Shown here piece after piece: positions 24,914 through 31,997 of a stretch of DNA of 33,062 nt. The notes below the pieces were generated by a model that saw nothing but the letters and a program-made list of their open reading frames with translations, did not search any database and was not told where the DNA came from. How positions within the stretch are numbered: position 1 is the first letter of the stretch; every line of letters begins with the position of its first letter. This DNA comes from Deltaproteobacteria bacterium tcs-42 (GTDB lineage: Bacteria; Desulfobacterota; Desulfuromonadia; Desulfuromonadales; Geopsychrobacteraceae). Both the position numbers and the translations under genes were made by a program. The stretch spans positions 1-33,062 of the forward strand of contig LLYT01000024.1 in the NCBI GenBank assembly GCA_002049545.1, given 5' to 3'.

Positions 24914-25060
24914 CGTAACTGTTCAGCAATGCCTTGAGGAACCCATTCCAAGGGCCACTTTGCGCCGTCCATGGCCGTTCGACTGTCGCCGTCCGTGGCG
25001 ACAGACGCCCTTTCCATGGGTACCACAAGCCCCTATCAGTCGTGGTGGTGAATAGTTACG
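24914..25060 (+). mobile_element. MITE-like element, copy B (147 bp), in the cpxP leader
   Basis: The terminal inverted repeat is CGTAACTGTTCA/TGAATAGTTACG. It is flanked by a perfect 6-bp direct repeat AATCAT (24908-24913 and 25061-25066), the mark of transposition. Inner structure includes TGTCGCC (24984-24990) pairing with GGCGACA (24997-25003) inside a longer palindrome. It has no coding capacity. It sits between the CpxR-controlled -10 and the cpxP-like start, so it should be transcribed as the 5' leader. Confidence 0.9.
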
Positions 25061-25107
25061 AATCATCAAACAACGCCAACACTCACTGTAACCCAAGGAG
25101 AAAAATG

Positions 25108-25674
25108 ATGAAAAAATCGACACTTATCCCAGCATTATTGATCGGCCTCTTGCTATCCAGCGGAACAGCATTCGCCTGGTCGGGGGGGCAAGGAAAAAGA
25201 CATTGTGGCGATTCCTGCGATCGTAGCGGGCAGAACATAACCCAGGAGCGGCACGAGGAGCGAATCGAAACGCGACTGGAGAAAATGGCGGTCATTCTTG
25301 ATCTGACCGAGAAACAAAAAGACCAACTCGAAGATCTGCATGAAAAACAGTTGCAGAATCATCAGGCCATGCGTGCAGAAATGCAAGCCAGCCGGGAAAG
25401 TTTACGTGATTACAAACAAAGTAATGAATTCAATGAATCTGAGTTCCGCGCTCTGGCGCAAAAGCATGCTGATCTGAAAACCGAAATGATGGTTCAACAT
25501 GCACAATCCAGGCAGCAGATCCTGGCAGTGCTGACTCCTGAGCAACAGCAAAAAGCGGAACAACTGAGAGATATGTGCGGTGAAGGTTTCCATGGCAAGC
25601 ATGGTGGTGATCGCGATTGCGAGGGTCACGGTAAACGTGGCGGGCAAGGTTCCGGAAAGCGTTACAGCAACTGA
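25108..25674 (+). CDS. CpxP/Spy-family periplasmic protein
   Basis: The protein of about 188 residues has a signal peptide (MKKSTLIPALLIGLLLSSGTAFA, cleaved before WSGG). It carries two LTxxQ-type motifs, LDLTEKQKDQL and LTPEQQQKAEQL, separated by a long amphipathic helix, as in Spy/CpxP chaperones and the CpxA inhibitor CpxP. The C-terminus is His/Gly/Cys-rich (MCGEGFHGKHGGDRDCEGHGKRGG), which suggests metal binding. AAGGAG precedes two adjacent ATGs (25105 and 25108); I prefer the second for spacing. Divergence from the cpxRA-like genes and the boxes between them suggest it is CpxR-induced and may feed back on the sensor. Confidence 0.88.
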   Translation: MKKSTLIPALLIGLLLSSGTAFAWSGGQGKRHCGDSCDRSGQNITQERHEERIETRLEKMAVILDLTEKQKDQLEDLHEKQLQNHQAMRAEMQASRESLRDYKQSNEFNESEFRALAQKHADLKTEMMVQHAQSRQQILAVLTPEQQQKAEQLRDMCGEGFHGKHGGDRDCEGHGKRGGQGSGKRYSN

Positions 25675-25697
25675 TTATTTCAAAATCATCTTTTGCT

Positions 25698-25806
25698 GCT
25701 TTCGCAAAAACTCACGGGATCGCCAAGCAAACATTGTATCCTGCAAGACTTGGTGGTGTTTCAGGGGCGAAGGCATACATAATAGTATGTCGAGGTTCTG
25801 AAAATC
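25698..25806. repeat. Palindromic intergenic repeat, copy 2
   Basis: The order GCTTTCGCAAAAACTC ... CCTGCAAGACTTGGTGGTGT ... TTTCAGGGGCGAAGGCATAC ... GTATGTCGAGGTTCTGAAA matches copy 3 read in reverse and, more weakly, copy 1. The apex ATACATAATAGTAT forms a small hairpin, and TTTCAG/CTGAAA form the arms. It lies downstream of the cpxP-like gene. Confidence 0.65.
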
Positions 25807-25813
25807 AAAATCG

Positions 25814-25856
25814 TCCCCTCTCCCTCAGGGTGTCGCTTTGGCGTCGGGGGAGGGGA
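25814..25856 (-). terminator. Hairpin downstream of the UspA gene
   Basis: TCCCCTCTCCC and GGGGGAGGGGA pair at 10 of 11 positions around a 21-nt loop. On the minus strand it follows the uspA stop by about 22 bases and is followed by CGATTTTGATTTTC. It may terminate both this gene and the convergent cpxP-like gene. Confidence 0.5.
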
Positions 25857-25878
25857 AATACTGGCAGTAACTGAAATT

Positions 25879-26304
25879 TTAAAAAAGCAGAACCGGACAT
25901 TCAACATTATGTAAAACATAATTTGCTACTGATCCAAATAATACATTGCGAATTTCGCCACTATTTACTTTCCTGCCGATCACTAACAACTGAAAATCTT
26001 CCTCGTTGGCAATCCGGGGAATCACTCGTCGGGGGGCACCAAACTCGAGGCGTTGTTCGACATTGAATCCCGCTTCACCGAGTTTCTTCGCCATGATTTC
26101 CAGCCGCTGCCTCGCCGCCTTTTCTGCATTTTCCCTGACCATCTCAATCTGAAAATCGGGAATCATCCGATAAGCCAGCTGGTCGTTGATGACATGCAAT
26201 AAAACCAGCTGTGGTGGGAACTTGTCTTTATACGTGACAATATCTTCAATAGTTTGTTGCGTGGTGGGGGAATCATTCACCGGAATCAAAATTTTGGTTT
26301 CCAT
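25879..26304 (-). CDS. Universal stress protein (UspA family)
   Basis: The 141-residue single-domain protein starts KILIPVNDSPTTQQTIEDIV (beta-1 and the Asp of the nucleotide site). It ends LLVIGRKVNSGEIRNVLFGSVANYVLHNVECPVLLF, the C-terminal half of the UspA fold. The ATP-binding G2xG9xG(S/T) motif is partly retained (GRKVNSG ... FGS), so nucleotide binding is possible but not certain. AGGAGG lies upstream of the ATG. The 89-residue gene ends 32 bases upstream on the same strand, so the two probably form an operon. Confidence 0.9.
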   Translation of the reverse strand: METKILIPVNDSPTTQQTIEDIVTYKDKFPPQLVLLHVINDQLAYRMIPDFQIEMVRENAEKAARQRLEIMAKKLGEAGFNVEQRLEFGAPRRVIPRIANEEDFQLLVIGRKVNSGEIRNVLFGSVANYVLHNVECPVLLF

Positions 26305-26336
26305 CAGAATCCTCCTTTAAAAAGGTCGCTGCTTGA

Positions 26337-26606
26337 TTAAATTGGAATCCGCATTTTCTTACAGTGGCTGCGCAAAACCATGAGAGCCTGATTCAGACGT
26401 GATATCTGCATATTTTTGGCTTTTACCAGTGCAACATCATCCAAAGGTACCTGAGTCTGTCTAATCTCCCTCTGAACTAAATTCAGATTAGATAGAATGA
26501 TTTTCAAATCTGCCGGAGTATATTTTTTCAGTCCCGGTGGCGACAGGCTGTAAAAACCACCTGCAACATCCTGTGCCAGTTTTTTTGGATTTCCAGAAAT
26601 TGCCAT
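26337..26606 (-). CDS. Small conserved-looking protein of unknown function
   Basis: The 89-residue product starts at ATG 26606 behind AGGAGG; a longer frame reaches 26708 without a ribosome site. It reads MAISGNPKKLAQDVAGGFYS then LSPPGLKKYTPADLKIILSN, followed by a helical segment with VKAKNMQISRLNQALMVLRS. It is soluble and basic, with no signal peptide or known motif that I recognise. It probably shares a transcript with the downstream UspA gene. It is divergent from the EamA gene, and the two longest possible frames would overlap, which supports the shorter start. Confidence 0.7.
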   Translation of the reverse strand: MAISGNPKKLAQDVAGGFYSLSPPGLKKYTPADLKIILSNLNLVQREIRQTQVPLDDVALVKAKNMQISRLNQALMVLRSHCKKMRIPI

Positions 26607-26706
26607 TAATTCGATCCTCCTGACAGGGATCATACACCGATTTGAACCCCACACCAATGAAAAGCCGCTTGCCTTTCTGCTGACAGCTGTGACATCAATT
26701 GCCGCC

Positions 26707-27602
26707 ATGGGACACTCTGATCACCGAAAAGGGCTGCTGTTAACTTTTACAGCTGTGCTGATTCTTAGCCCGGATGCGTTATTGGTCCGTTTAATTCAGT
26801 CCGATATCTGGACACTGTTATTCTGGCGGTGTTTCCTCACGGGATTAATGATGACACTGTTTCTGACAATCCGTTACCGTCATCAGTTTTTCCACAGTTT
26901 TTATGCGATTGGCCGAACCATGCGATTGGCCGAACCGGCTTGATATCCTCCGCGATGATCACCATTGGATCGCTCCTGTTTATCGGCTCCCTGAAACAGA
27001 CAGCGGCAGCTAACACATTAGTTATTCTGGCCACAGCACCAATTTTCAGCAGCTTACTCAGCTGGCTGATTCTGAGAGAAAAGATTCCACTGCGCACTAA
27101 ATTGTCAATTTTCACCTGTTTTGGTGGGATTTTACTGATATTTTCAGAAAGTCTACAGCATGGGCTGCTACTTGGTGACTTGATGGCGTTGGGGGCAACA
27201 GCAATGTGGGGTTCGAATATCGCTATTATTCGGAGCGGCAAAGCGGTCAATATGATTCCAGCCAATATTCTTGGCAATCTGGGCGTTGTCCCGATCGTTT
27301 ACTTTCTTGGCGCTCGACCTTTTCTGGTTCCCCCGGCGGATGTCGGATTTTTATTGCTGCTGGGTCTCGTCGTTCTGCCGATCTCTTTCGCCATGATCAC
27401 CCTCAGCCCGCGCTACCTGCAAGCCCCTGAAGTGAGCCTGATTCTTCTCATCGAAACTATCCTGGGACCGATCTGGGTCTGGCTGGTACTGGGGGAGGTG
27501 CCCCATGCCAAGACTCTGGTTGCGGGAGTATTGATTCTTGGCACCTTGCTCATCCACACCCTGTTATCCTTGCGCCAGTTAAACCACGAAATAAAAAACT
27601 GA
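26707..27602 (+). pseudogene. EamA (DMT) transporter disrupted by a 17-bp tandem duplication
   Basis: The N-terminal frame (to 26943) and the C-terminal frame (to 27602) are the two parts of one ten-helix drug/metabolite transporter of the EamA type, with two repeats. The later half has ATAPIFSSLLSWLILREKI and APEVSLILLIETILGPIWVWLVLGE, both family hallmarks. The unit ATGCGATTGGCCGAACC occurs twice in exact tandem (26903-26919, 26920-26936); removing one restores SFYAIGRT-GLISSAMITIGS and a protein of about 291 residues. The second repeat is perfect, so the event is recent, or reversible by slippage. The start is uncertain: ATG 26707 lacks a clear ribosome site. The substrate is unknown. The stop codon lies inside palindromic repeat copy 3. 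Confidence 0.85.
26903..26936. repeat. Perfect 17-bp tandem duplication
   Basis: Two adjacent identical copies of ATGCGATTGGCCGAACC. The length is not a multiple of three, so it breaks the EamA frame. Confidence 0.97.
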
Positions 27603-27670
27603 AAAACCACCAGACCTTGCAGGACGAAATTTTTGCCATCCCATCAGTTTTGTGCGAAAGCGTCGAGGTT
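27599..27670. repeat. Palindromic intergenic repeat, copy 3
   Basis: On the plus strand: CTGAAAAACCACCAGACC, TTGCAGGACGAAATTTTTGC, then GCGAAAGCGTCGAGGTT. It is the reverse-orientation counterpart of the copies at 16351 and 25698. It fills almost the whole gap between the converging EamA and GlxA-type genes and provides the EamA stop codon. Confidence 0.65.
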
Positions 27671-27671
27671 A

Positions 27672-28643
27672 CTAATCTCCAAACCGCTGTCGGTATGCCG
27701 TCGGTGAAATCCCGACAATCTGGCTAAACAGGCGACGAAAAGAACTGAGGTCGACGTAACCAACCGCACGGGTAATGGCTTCGAGAGATTGGTCAGTTCC
27801 CGTCAGTAACTGCTTTGCTTTTTCGATCCGCATCTTTTGCAGATACTCCAGCGGGGCCTCCCCGGTCGCTTTTCTGAAACGCCGGAGAAAGGTGCGCTCA
27901 TTCAATCCCGACCGCTTGGCCATGATCCGCACCGAAACTTTCTCTCGATAATATCGATCCAGCCACTGCTGAACCTTGAGTATCGGTTCGTCAATATGCT
28001 CCCTGCTCCCCTTGAATTTGACAAATGGAGCCTGGTCGCGACGACTTGAGTCAATCAACATCATCCGTGCACAAACATTGGCTAAATGCTTTGAACCATA
28101 TTTCGCAATCAGGTGAAGAGCCAGGTCACTGTGCGCACCGGTACCGCCAGCACAGAGGTAATCGATGCCATCGATGATAAGTCGGTCGATTTGCAGGTCA
28201 GTCTTGGGAAAACGTTGCCTGAAGCGCTCCGCAAGTTGCCAGTGGGTTGTTGCTTGACGCCCTTGCAGAATTCCTGCTTCGGCCAGCAAAAAAGCCCCGG
28301 AACACGCACTGGCAACGACCACCCCATTCTGGTGCTGCGTAGCAATCCAGTCTACCAGGGCGGATTGTTCCAATAACCAATCGGGTCGTCCCATAACTCC
28401 TGGAACGATCAATAGATCGATATTCTGGCACTCCGCCAAGCTGTGATTGGCCGTGACCTGCTGACGACTAAAACTGGTGACCGGTTCGCCATCAAGGGTA
28501 ATCACCTCGGTATGACAGAAAAGCGATTTGGCATCGGCAGATAGACGTTTTTGCTCCCAGTTTGCCAAGGTAAACAAATCCAACATTCCGGCGATCCCTG
28601 ACTGCAAACAATTGTCATACGCTATGATAGCGATATTCAACAT
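27672..28643 (-). CDS. GlxA-family transcriptional regulator (DJ-1/PfpI plus AraC HTH)
   Basis: The 323-residue protein starts at ATG 28643 with AAAGGAG eight bases upstream; a longer frame to 28703 has no such site. The N-terminal half (about 1-180) is a DJ-1/PfpI-type class I glutamine amidotransferase-like domain with the nucleophile-elbow motif ASACSGAFLLAEAGIL. The C-terminal 100 residues are an AraC/XylS helix-turn-helix pair (NERTFLRRFRKATGEAPLEYL and ITRAVGYVDLSSFRRLFSQIVG). Such regulators often control amino-acid or amine catabolism; the ligand is not known here. Its distance from the divergent trpX-like gene is 199 bases, so control of that gene is possible. Confidence 0.92.
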   Translation of the reverse strand: MLNIAIIAYDNCLQSGIAGMLDLFTLANWEQKRLSADAKSLFCHTEVITLDGEPVTSFSRQQVTANHSLAECQNIDLLIVPGVMGRPDWLLEQSALVDWIATQHQNGVVVASACSGAFLLAEAGILQGRQATTHWQLAERFRQRFPKTDLQIDRLIIDGIDYLCAGGTGAHSDLALHLIAKYGSKHLANVCARMMLIDSSRRDQAPFVKFKGSREHIDEPILKVQQWLDRYYREKVSVRIMAKRSGLNERTFLRRFRKATGEAPLEYLQKMRIEKAKQLLTGTDQSLEAITRAVGYVDLSSFRRLFSQIVGISPTAYRQRFGD

Positions 28644-28754
28644 CTCTTTTACTCCTTTGGCATCTATTATGTGATTATAGACCACGGCATGAATAATTAC
28701 CAATAAAAAAATACCAACACTGTTCCCTTTGCCAATAAATTTTCATTGTCCGCC

Positions 28755-28783
28755 TTGACCTATTTTCTGACTCTGGTTAGATT
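28755..28783 (+). promoter_or_regulatory. Candidate promoter of the ABC operon
   Basis: TTGACC (28755-28760), a 17-base spacer and TAGATT (28778-28783) precede the substrate-binding protein gene by about 60 bases. I found no trp-operator-like sequence near it. Confidence 0.5.
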
Positions 28784-28842
28784 ACCGTTTCGGTTTTATT
28801 CTTTCAAAGTCATCAACCAACTTTCGCAGGAGAAACATTGAT

Positions 28843-29793
28843 ATGAAACGTTTCAGCTACCAATTAATTTTCCTCATCTCCCTGGTGTTGCCAGCACTGC
28901 CGCTCTGCGCCGCTGACTATACTGTCTCATTCAACCAGATCGTTGAACATCCCGCTCTCGATTCTCTCCGCCAGGGGGTTAAGGATGAACTCACTGCACA
29001 AGGGCTGTCAGTCAACTACCACGACCATATTGCGCAGGGAAATATTGCTACAGCTAACCTGATAGCCAAACAAATGCTTGGTGAAAACCCCGATGTCGCT
29101 ATTGGTATCGCCACCCCGACCGCTCAAGCCTGTGCTCAAGCGATCAAAAATATTCCGATTATTTTTGCCGCAGTTACCGATCCAGTGGGTGCCGGATTAG
29201 TTCAATCTCTAGAGAAACCCGGTGGGAACATCACCGGTACATCCGATATGAGCCCCATTGACCGGCAATTGGAACTCATCCTTGAATTTCTGCCAGAGCT
29301 GAAGACAATTGGTGTCATTTATAACTCTGGAGAAGTCAACTCCGTCACTCTGGTACGGATTCTCAAGGAAGAGGCCGGTAAAAGAGGGATTGTCGTTGAA
29401 GAAGCGACTGTCAGCAATTCAGCTGGAGTTTCTCAAGCGGCAAAAAGCCTGATCGGCCGGGTGGAAGCTGCCTACATTCCAACTGACAACACGGTGGTTT
29501 CGGCATTTGAAGCCATCTCTCAAGTGGGTTATCAAGCTAAACTACCCATCTTTGCCGCAGATACCAACTCAGTTGGGAGGGGAGCGATTGCTGCCCTGGC
29601 AGTCGATTATTACAAAATGGGTCGTCAGACCGGGGAAATGGTCAGCCGGGTACTCAAAGGAGCCAAACCCGCAGAAATGCCGGTGGAAACCCTCCGCGAA
29701 TTCCAGATCCACCTCAACCCCGCCTCAGCTGCAAAAATGGGGCTGGATGTTACCGAAGCACTGCTGAAAAAAGCAGACAAAATTATCGAGTAG
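28843..29793 (+). CDS. ABC transporter substrate-binding protein (TrpX-like, DUF534)
   Basis: The 316-residue periplasmic protein has a signal peptide (about 23 residues, ending LCAA). The PF04392-type fold shows ADYTVSFNQIVEHPALDSLRQG, NPDVAIGIATPTAQA, and PGGNITGTSDMSPIDRQLEL. Members include TrpX-like proteins reported to bind aromatic amino acids. AGGAGA lies upstream of the ATG. The gene is followed by the permease and ATPase genes. With TrpR adjacent, tryptophan is the leading ligand candidate, by inference. A 115-base palindromic repeat separates it from the permease gene. Confidence 0.9.
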   Translation: MKRFSYQLIFLISLVLPALPLCAADYTVSFNQIVEHPALDSLRQGVKDELTAQGLSVNYHDHIAQGNIATANLIAKQMLGENPDVAIGIATPTAQACAQAIKNIPIIFAAVTDPVGAGLVQSLEKPGGNITGTSDMSPIDRQLELILEFLPELKTIGVIYNSGEVNSVTLVRILKEEAGKRGIVVEEATVSNSAGVSQAAKSLIGRVEAAYIPTDNTVVSAFEAISQVGYQAKLPIFAADTNSVGRGAIAALAVDYYKMGRQTGEMVSRVLKGAKPAEMPVETLREFQIHLNPASAAKMGLDVTEALLKKADKIIE

Positions 29794-29803
29794 ATAGATC
29801 ACA

Positions 29804-29918
29804 GCAACGCGTACAAGGGGACAGATGCGAGGCTTGCGGAAAGAAGGAGAACGAGGCGTAGTGATCTACGTCGAGTTTTTCTTATTGAGCATAGCGCCGC
29901 TGCTGGGTTCTTTGTTGC
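29804..29918. repeat. Long imperfect palindrome between ABC genes
   Basis: GCAAC (29804-29808) and GTTGC (29914-29918) bound an imperfect hairpin whose apex is GAGGCGTAGTGATCTACGTC with CGTAG/CTACG arms. The apex pattern (GAGGCGTA...TACGTCGAG) resembles that of the repeat at 25698. It lies inside an operon, between the substrate-binding and permease genes, so it may tune their ratio. Confidence 0.6.
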
Positions 29919-29934
29919 TCTCCCGACATAAATT

Positions 29935-30819
29935 ATGACTTATTTTGCTTTTATGGGAGCCCTTGAACAAGGCTTCGCTTATGGTTTTCTGGTTCTCGGA
30001 GTTTACCTGACTTTCCGCGTCCTCGATTTTCCCGACCTGACCGTTGATGGCAGCCTGCCATTGGGAGCCGCCGTTTCTGCCGTTGCAATAACAGCAGGAT
30101 TTGACCCCTTTCTCTCACTCCTGTTCGCCCTGCTGGCGGGATTTCTGGCAGGGATGGTCACCGGCATTCTCAGCACCAAACTCGGGATTCTCCACCTGCT
30201 GGCCTCAATCCTGACGATGATCGCCCTCTATTCTATCAATTTACGGATTATGGGACGCCCCAACATCACCCTGCTTGGTCAATCGACCATACTGGAACCA
30301 CTGACCAATGCCGGCATCGGCATGTTTAATGCCGCACCATTGCTTTTTGGCCTCTTTTCCACACTTGCTTTACTGCTCCTGCTCTGGCTGCTGCATACGG
30401 CATTCGGCCTGGCCATGCAGGCAACCGGTGCCAATCAACAGATGATAACCAGCCAGGGTGTTAACACCGACCGGGTCATCATTCTGACCGTTGGTCTTTC
30501 TAACGGATTGGCCGCCGTCAGCGGAGCCCTCCTCTGTCAAAGCCAGGGAGCTGCCGATGTCAATATGGGGGTTGGAACCATCATTGCGGGTCTTGCATCG
30601 GTTATTGTTGGTGAAACTTTGTTCGGTTGCCGCACCATCGGGCGAGCACTCCTCGCCGCGTTACTTGGATCGATACTTTACCGACTGACCATCGCCCTGG
30701 CGCTCAGCTTGAAATTGGGGCAATTCTCTTTTACCCCCAGTGACCTTAATTTGCTGACAGCCCTGTTGGTGGTTGGCGCACTGACTTTACCGAAGCTGCG
30801 CAGGAAGGTGTCAAGCTGA
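29935..30819 (+). CDS. ABC transporter permease (TrpY-like)
   Basis: The 294-residue membrane protein has about eight helices and the BPD_transp_2/LivH-type fold. It begins MTYFAFMGALEQGFAYGFLV and carries FRVLDFPDLTVDGSLPLGAA, a conserved start of TrpY-like permeases. Later it has the coupling segment QATGANQQMITSQGVNTDRV. No good ribosome site lies before ATG 29935. Its stop codon overlaps the ATPase start (TGATGA), which implies coupling. Confidence 0.9.
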   Translation: MTYFAFMGALEQGFAYGFLVLGVYLTFRVLDFPDLTVDGSLPLGAAVSAVAITAGFDPFLSLLFALLAGFLAGMVTGILSTKLGILHLLASILTMIALYSINLRIMGRPNITLLGQSTILEPLTNAGIGMFNAAPLLFGLFSTLALLLLLWLLHTAFGLAMQATGANQQMITSQGVNTDRVIILTVGLSNGLAAVSGALLCQSQGAADVNMGVGTIIAGLASVIVGETLFGCRTIGRALLAALLGSILYRLTIALALSLKLGQFSFTPSDLNLLTALLVVGALTLPKLRRKVSS

Positions 30820-31613
30820 TGATTGAAATCACCGACCTGGTCAAAACCTTCCATCAAGGCAGTATTAATGAAGTCCTTGCACTATCGGCAATCGACCTTC
30901 AAGTGCGAAAAGGGGACTTTATTACTGTCATCGGCTCTAATGGTGCAGGGAAAAGCACTTTATTGAATTGTCTGGCTGGTAGCTACCCGATTGACAGTGG
31001 TCATATCGTGATTGACGATCAGGATGTCTCCCGCTGGCCAGAATACAAACGAGCCACCCTAATCAGTCGGGTTTTTCAGGATCCGTTGCTGGGAACTTGT
31101 GGACCCCTTTCGATTGAACAAAATCTCGCCCTGGCTAATCGTCGTGGCAAGCCTCATGGGTTAAAGCCGGGAGTTCGGCAAAACGACCGGGAGCTGTTCA
31201 AAAAACAGCTAACGCAATTAAATCTGGGTCTGGAAGAGCGCTTAAAAGACAGCGTCGGCTTGCTCTCCGGTGGACAACGCCAGGCCCTCACCCTGCTGAT
31301 GGCAACTCTGGTTCAACCGAAAATTCTCCTTCTCGATGAACATACTGCCGCACTTGATCCCAAAACCGCATTACAAGTGCTGAAACTGACGCGGCAACTC
31401 ATTACCGATCAACACTTGACCGCCCTGATGGTCACCCACAACATGCGCGAAGCACTACAACTCGGTAATCGGTTGATCATGCTTCACGGTGGTCGGATCA
31501 TTCTTGATGTTTCGGGGGAAGAAAAAAAAGCAATGACTGTGGAAAGTCTGCTGGAGCAATTCTATAAGGTTCGTGGTGAAGAGTTTGTCTCAGACCGAAT
31601 GTTGCTGGTTTAA
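30819..31613 (+). CDS. ABC transporter ATPase (TrpZ-like)
   Basis: The 264-residue cytosolic ATPase has the Walker A motif GSNGAGKST near residue 40, the Q-loop RVFQDP, the signature LSGGQ, the Walker B motif ILLLDEHTAALD, and the H-loop VTHNMREAL. It powers the neighbouring permease, with which it overlaps by one base. It closes the transporter operon. The trpR gene converges on it, with a gap of 42 bases and no visible terminator. Confidence 0.95.
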   Translation: MIEITDLVKTFHQGSINEVLALSAIDLQVRKGDFITVIGSNGAGKSTLLNCLAGSYPIDSGHIVIDDQDVSRWPEYKRATLISRVFQDPLLGTCGPLSIEQNLALANRRGKPHGLKPGVRQNDRELFKKQLTQLNLGLEERLKDSVGLLSGGQRQALTLLMATLVQPKILLLDEHTAALDPKTALQVLKLTRQLITDQHLTALMVTHNMREALQLGNRLIMLHGGRIILDVSGEEKKAMTVESLLEQFYKVRGEEFVSDRMLLV

Positions 31614-31655
31614 ACAAGCAACGGCAGGCCACATCATGAAAAGAGTCAATCCAAT

Positions 31656-31916
31656 TCAACCTGACTTACCGCGCTTCCGATTTTTCAAAGCATTGGAGCC
31701 ACGCGAAACGGTAGCAATCCCGACACCCAGACTTTCAGCAATCTGCCGTTGTGGAATACCCTCTTCCAGCATTTCAAAAATCTGCAGCCGCTTTGCCACC
31801 TCATCAAGCTCACTGGCGGTCAAAAGGTCACGAAGAGCTTTTGACATCTCCTGCGCTGAATTCTGTGCCAGCAAATGATTGACTAAAGATTCAATGTATT
31901 TTATGTTTGTATTCAT
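31656..31916 (-). CDS. trpR: Trp repressor (TrpR family)
   Basis: The 86-residue helical protein has the family core LTASELDEVAKRLQIFEMLE and the helix-turn-helix RQIAESLGVGIATVSRGSNA, closely following E. coli TrpR (which has IATITRGSNSLK). The residues that contact tryptophan in TrpR, the Thr of LT, the Arg of KRLQI and the Arg of SRGSN, are kept. It therefore probably binds L-Trp. No Shine-Dalgarno sequence precedes ATG 31916; instead the operator lies directly against the start codon. It converges on the TrpXYZ-like operon and is divergent from the outer-membrane channel. Confidence 0.93.
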   Translation of the reverse strand: MNTNIKYIESLVNHLLAQNSAQEMSKALRDLLTASELDEVAKRLQIFEMLEEGIPQRQIAESLGVGIATVSRGSNALKNRKRGKSG

Positions 31917-31934
31917 GTACTAGTACAATAGTGC
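31917..31934. promoter_or_regulatory. trp operator-like site at the trpR start
   Basis: GTACTAGTACAATAGTGC matches the consensus GTACTAGTTAACTAGTAC at 14 of 18 positions: the left half-site is perfect and the right half 6 of 8. It touches the trpR start codon and overlaps the predicted -10 box, which suggests autorepression. Confidence 0.78.
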
Positions 31935-31952
31935 ACGAATAAGAGAAGTCAA
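31925..31952 (-). promoter_or_regulatory. trpR promoter, probably leaderless
   Basis: TTGACT (31952-31947), a 16-base spacer and TATTGT (31930-31925) read on the minus strand. The start of transcription would fall within about two bases of the trpR ATG (31916), giving a leaderless mRNA. On the plus strand TTATGT-N17-TACAAT (31901-31929) could drive the divergent gene at 31998, covered by the same operator. Confidence 0.6.
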
Positions 31953-31997
31953 CATTTTTCTGTCCCCGTTTTTAATTGCCATTCAAGGAGAGTTATT

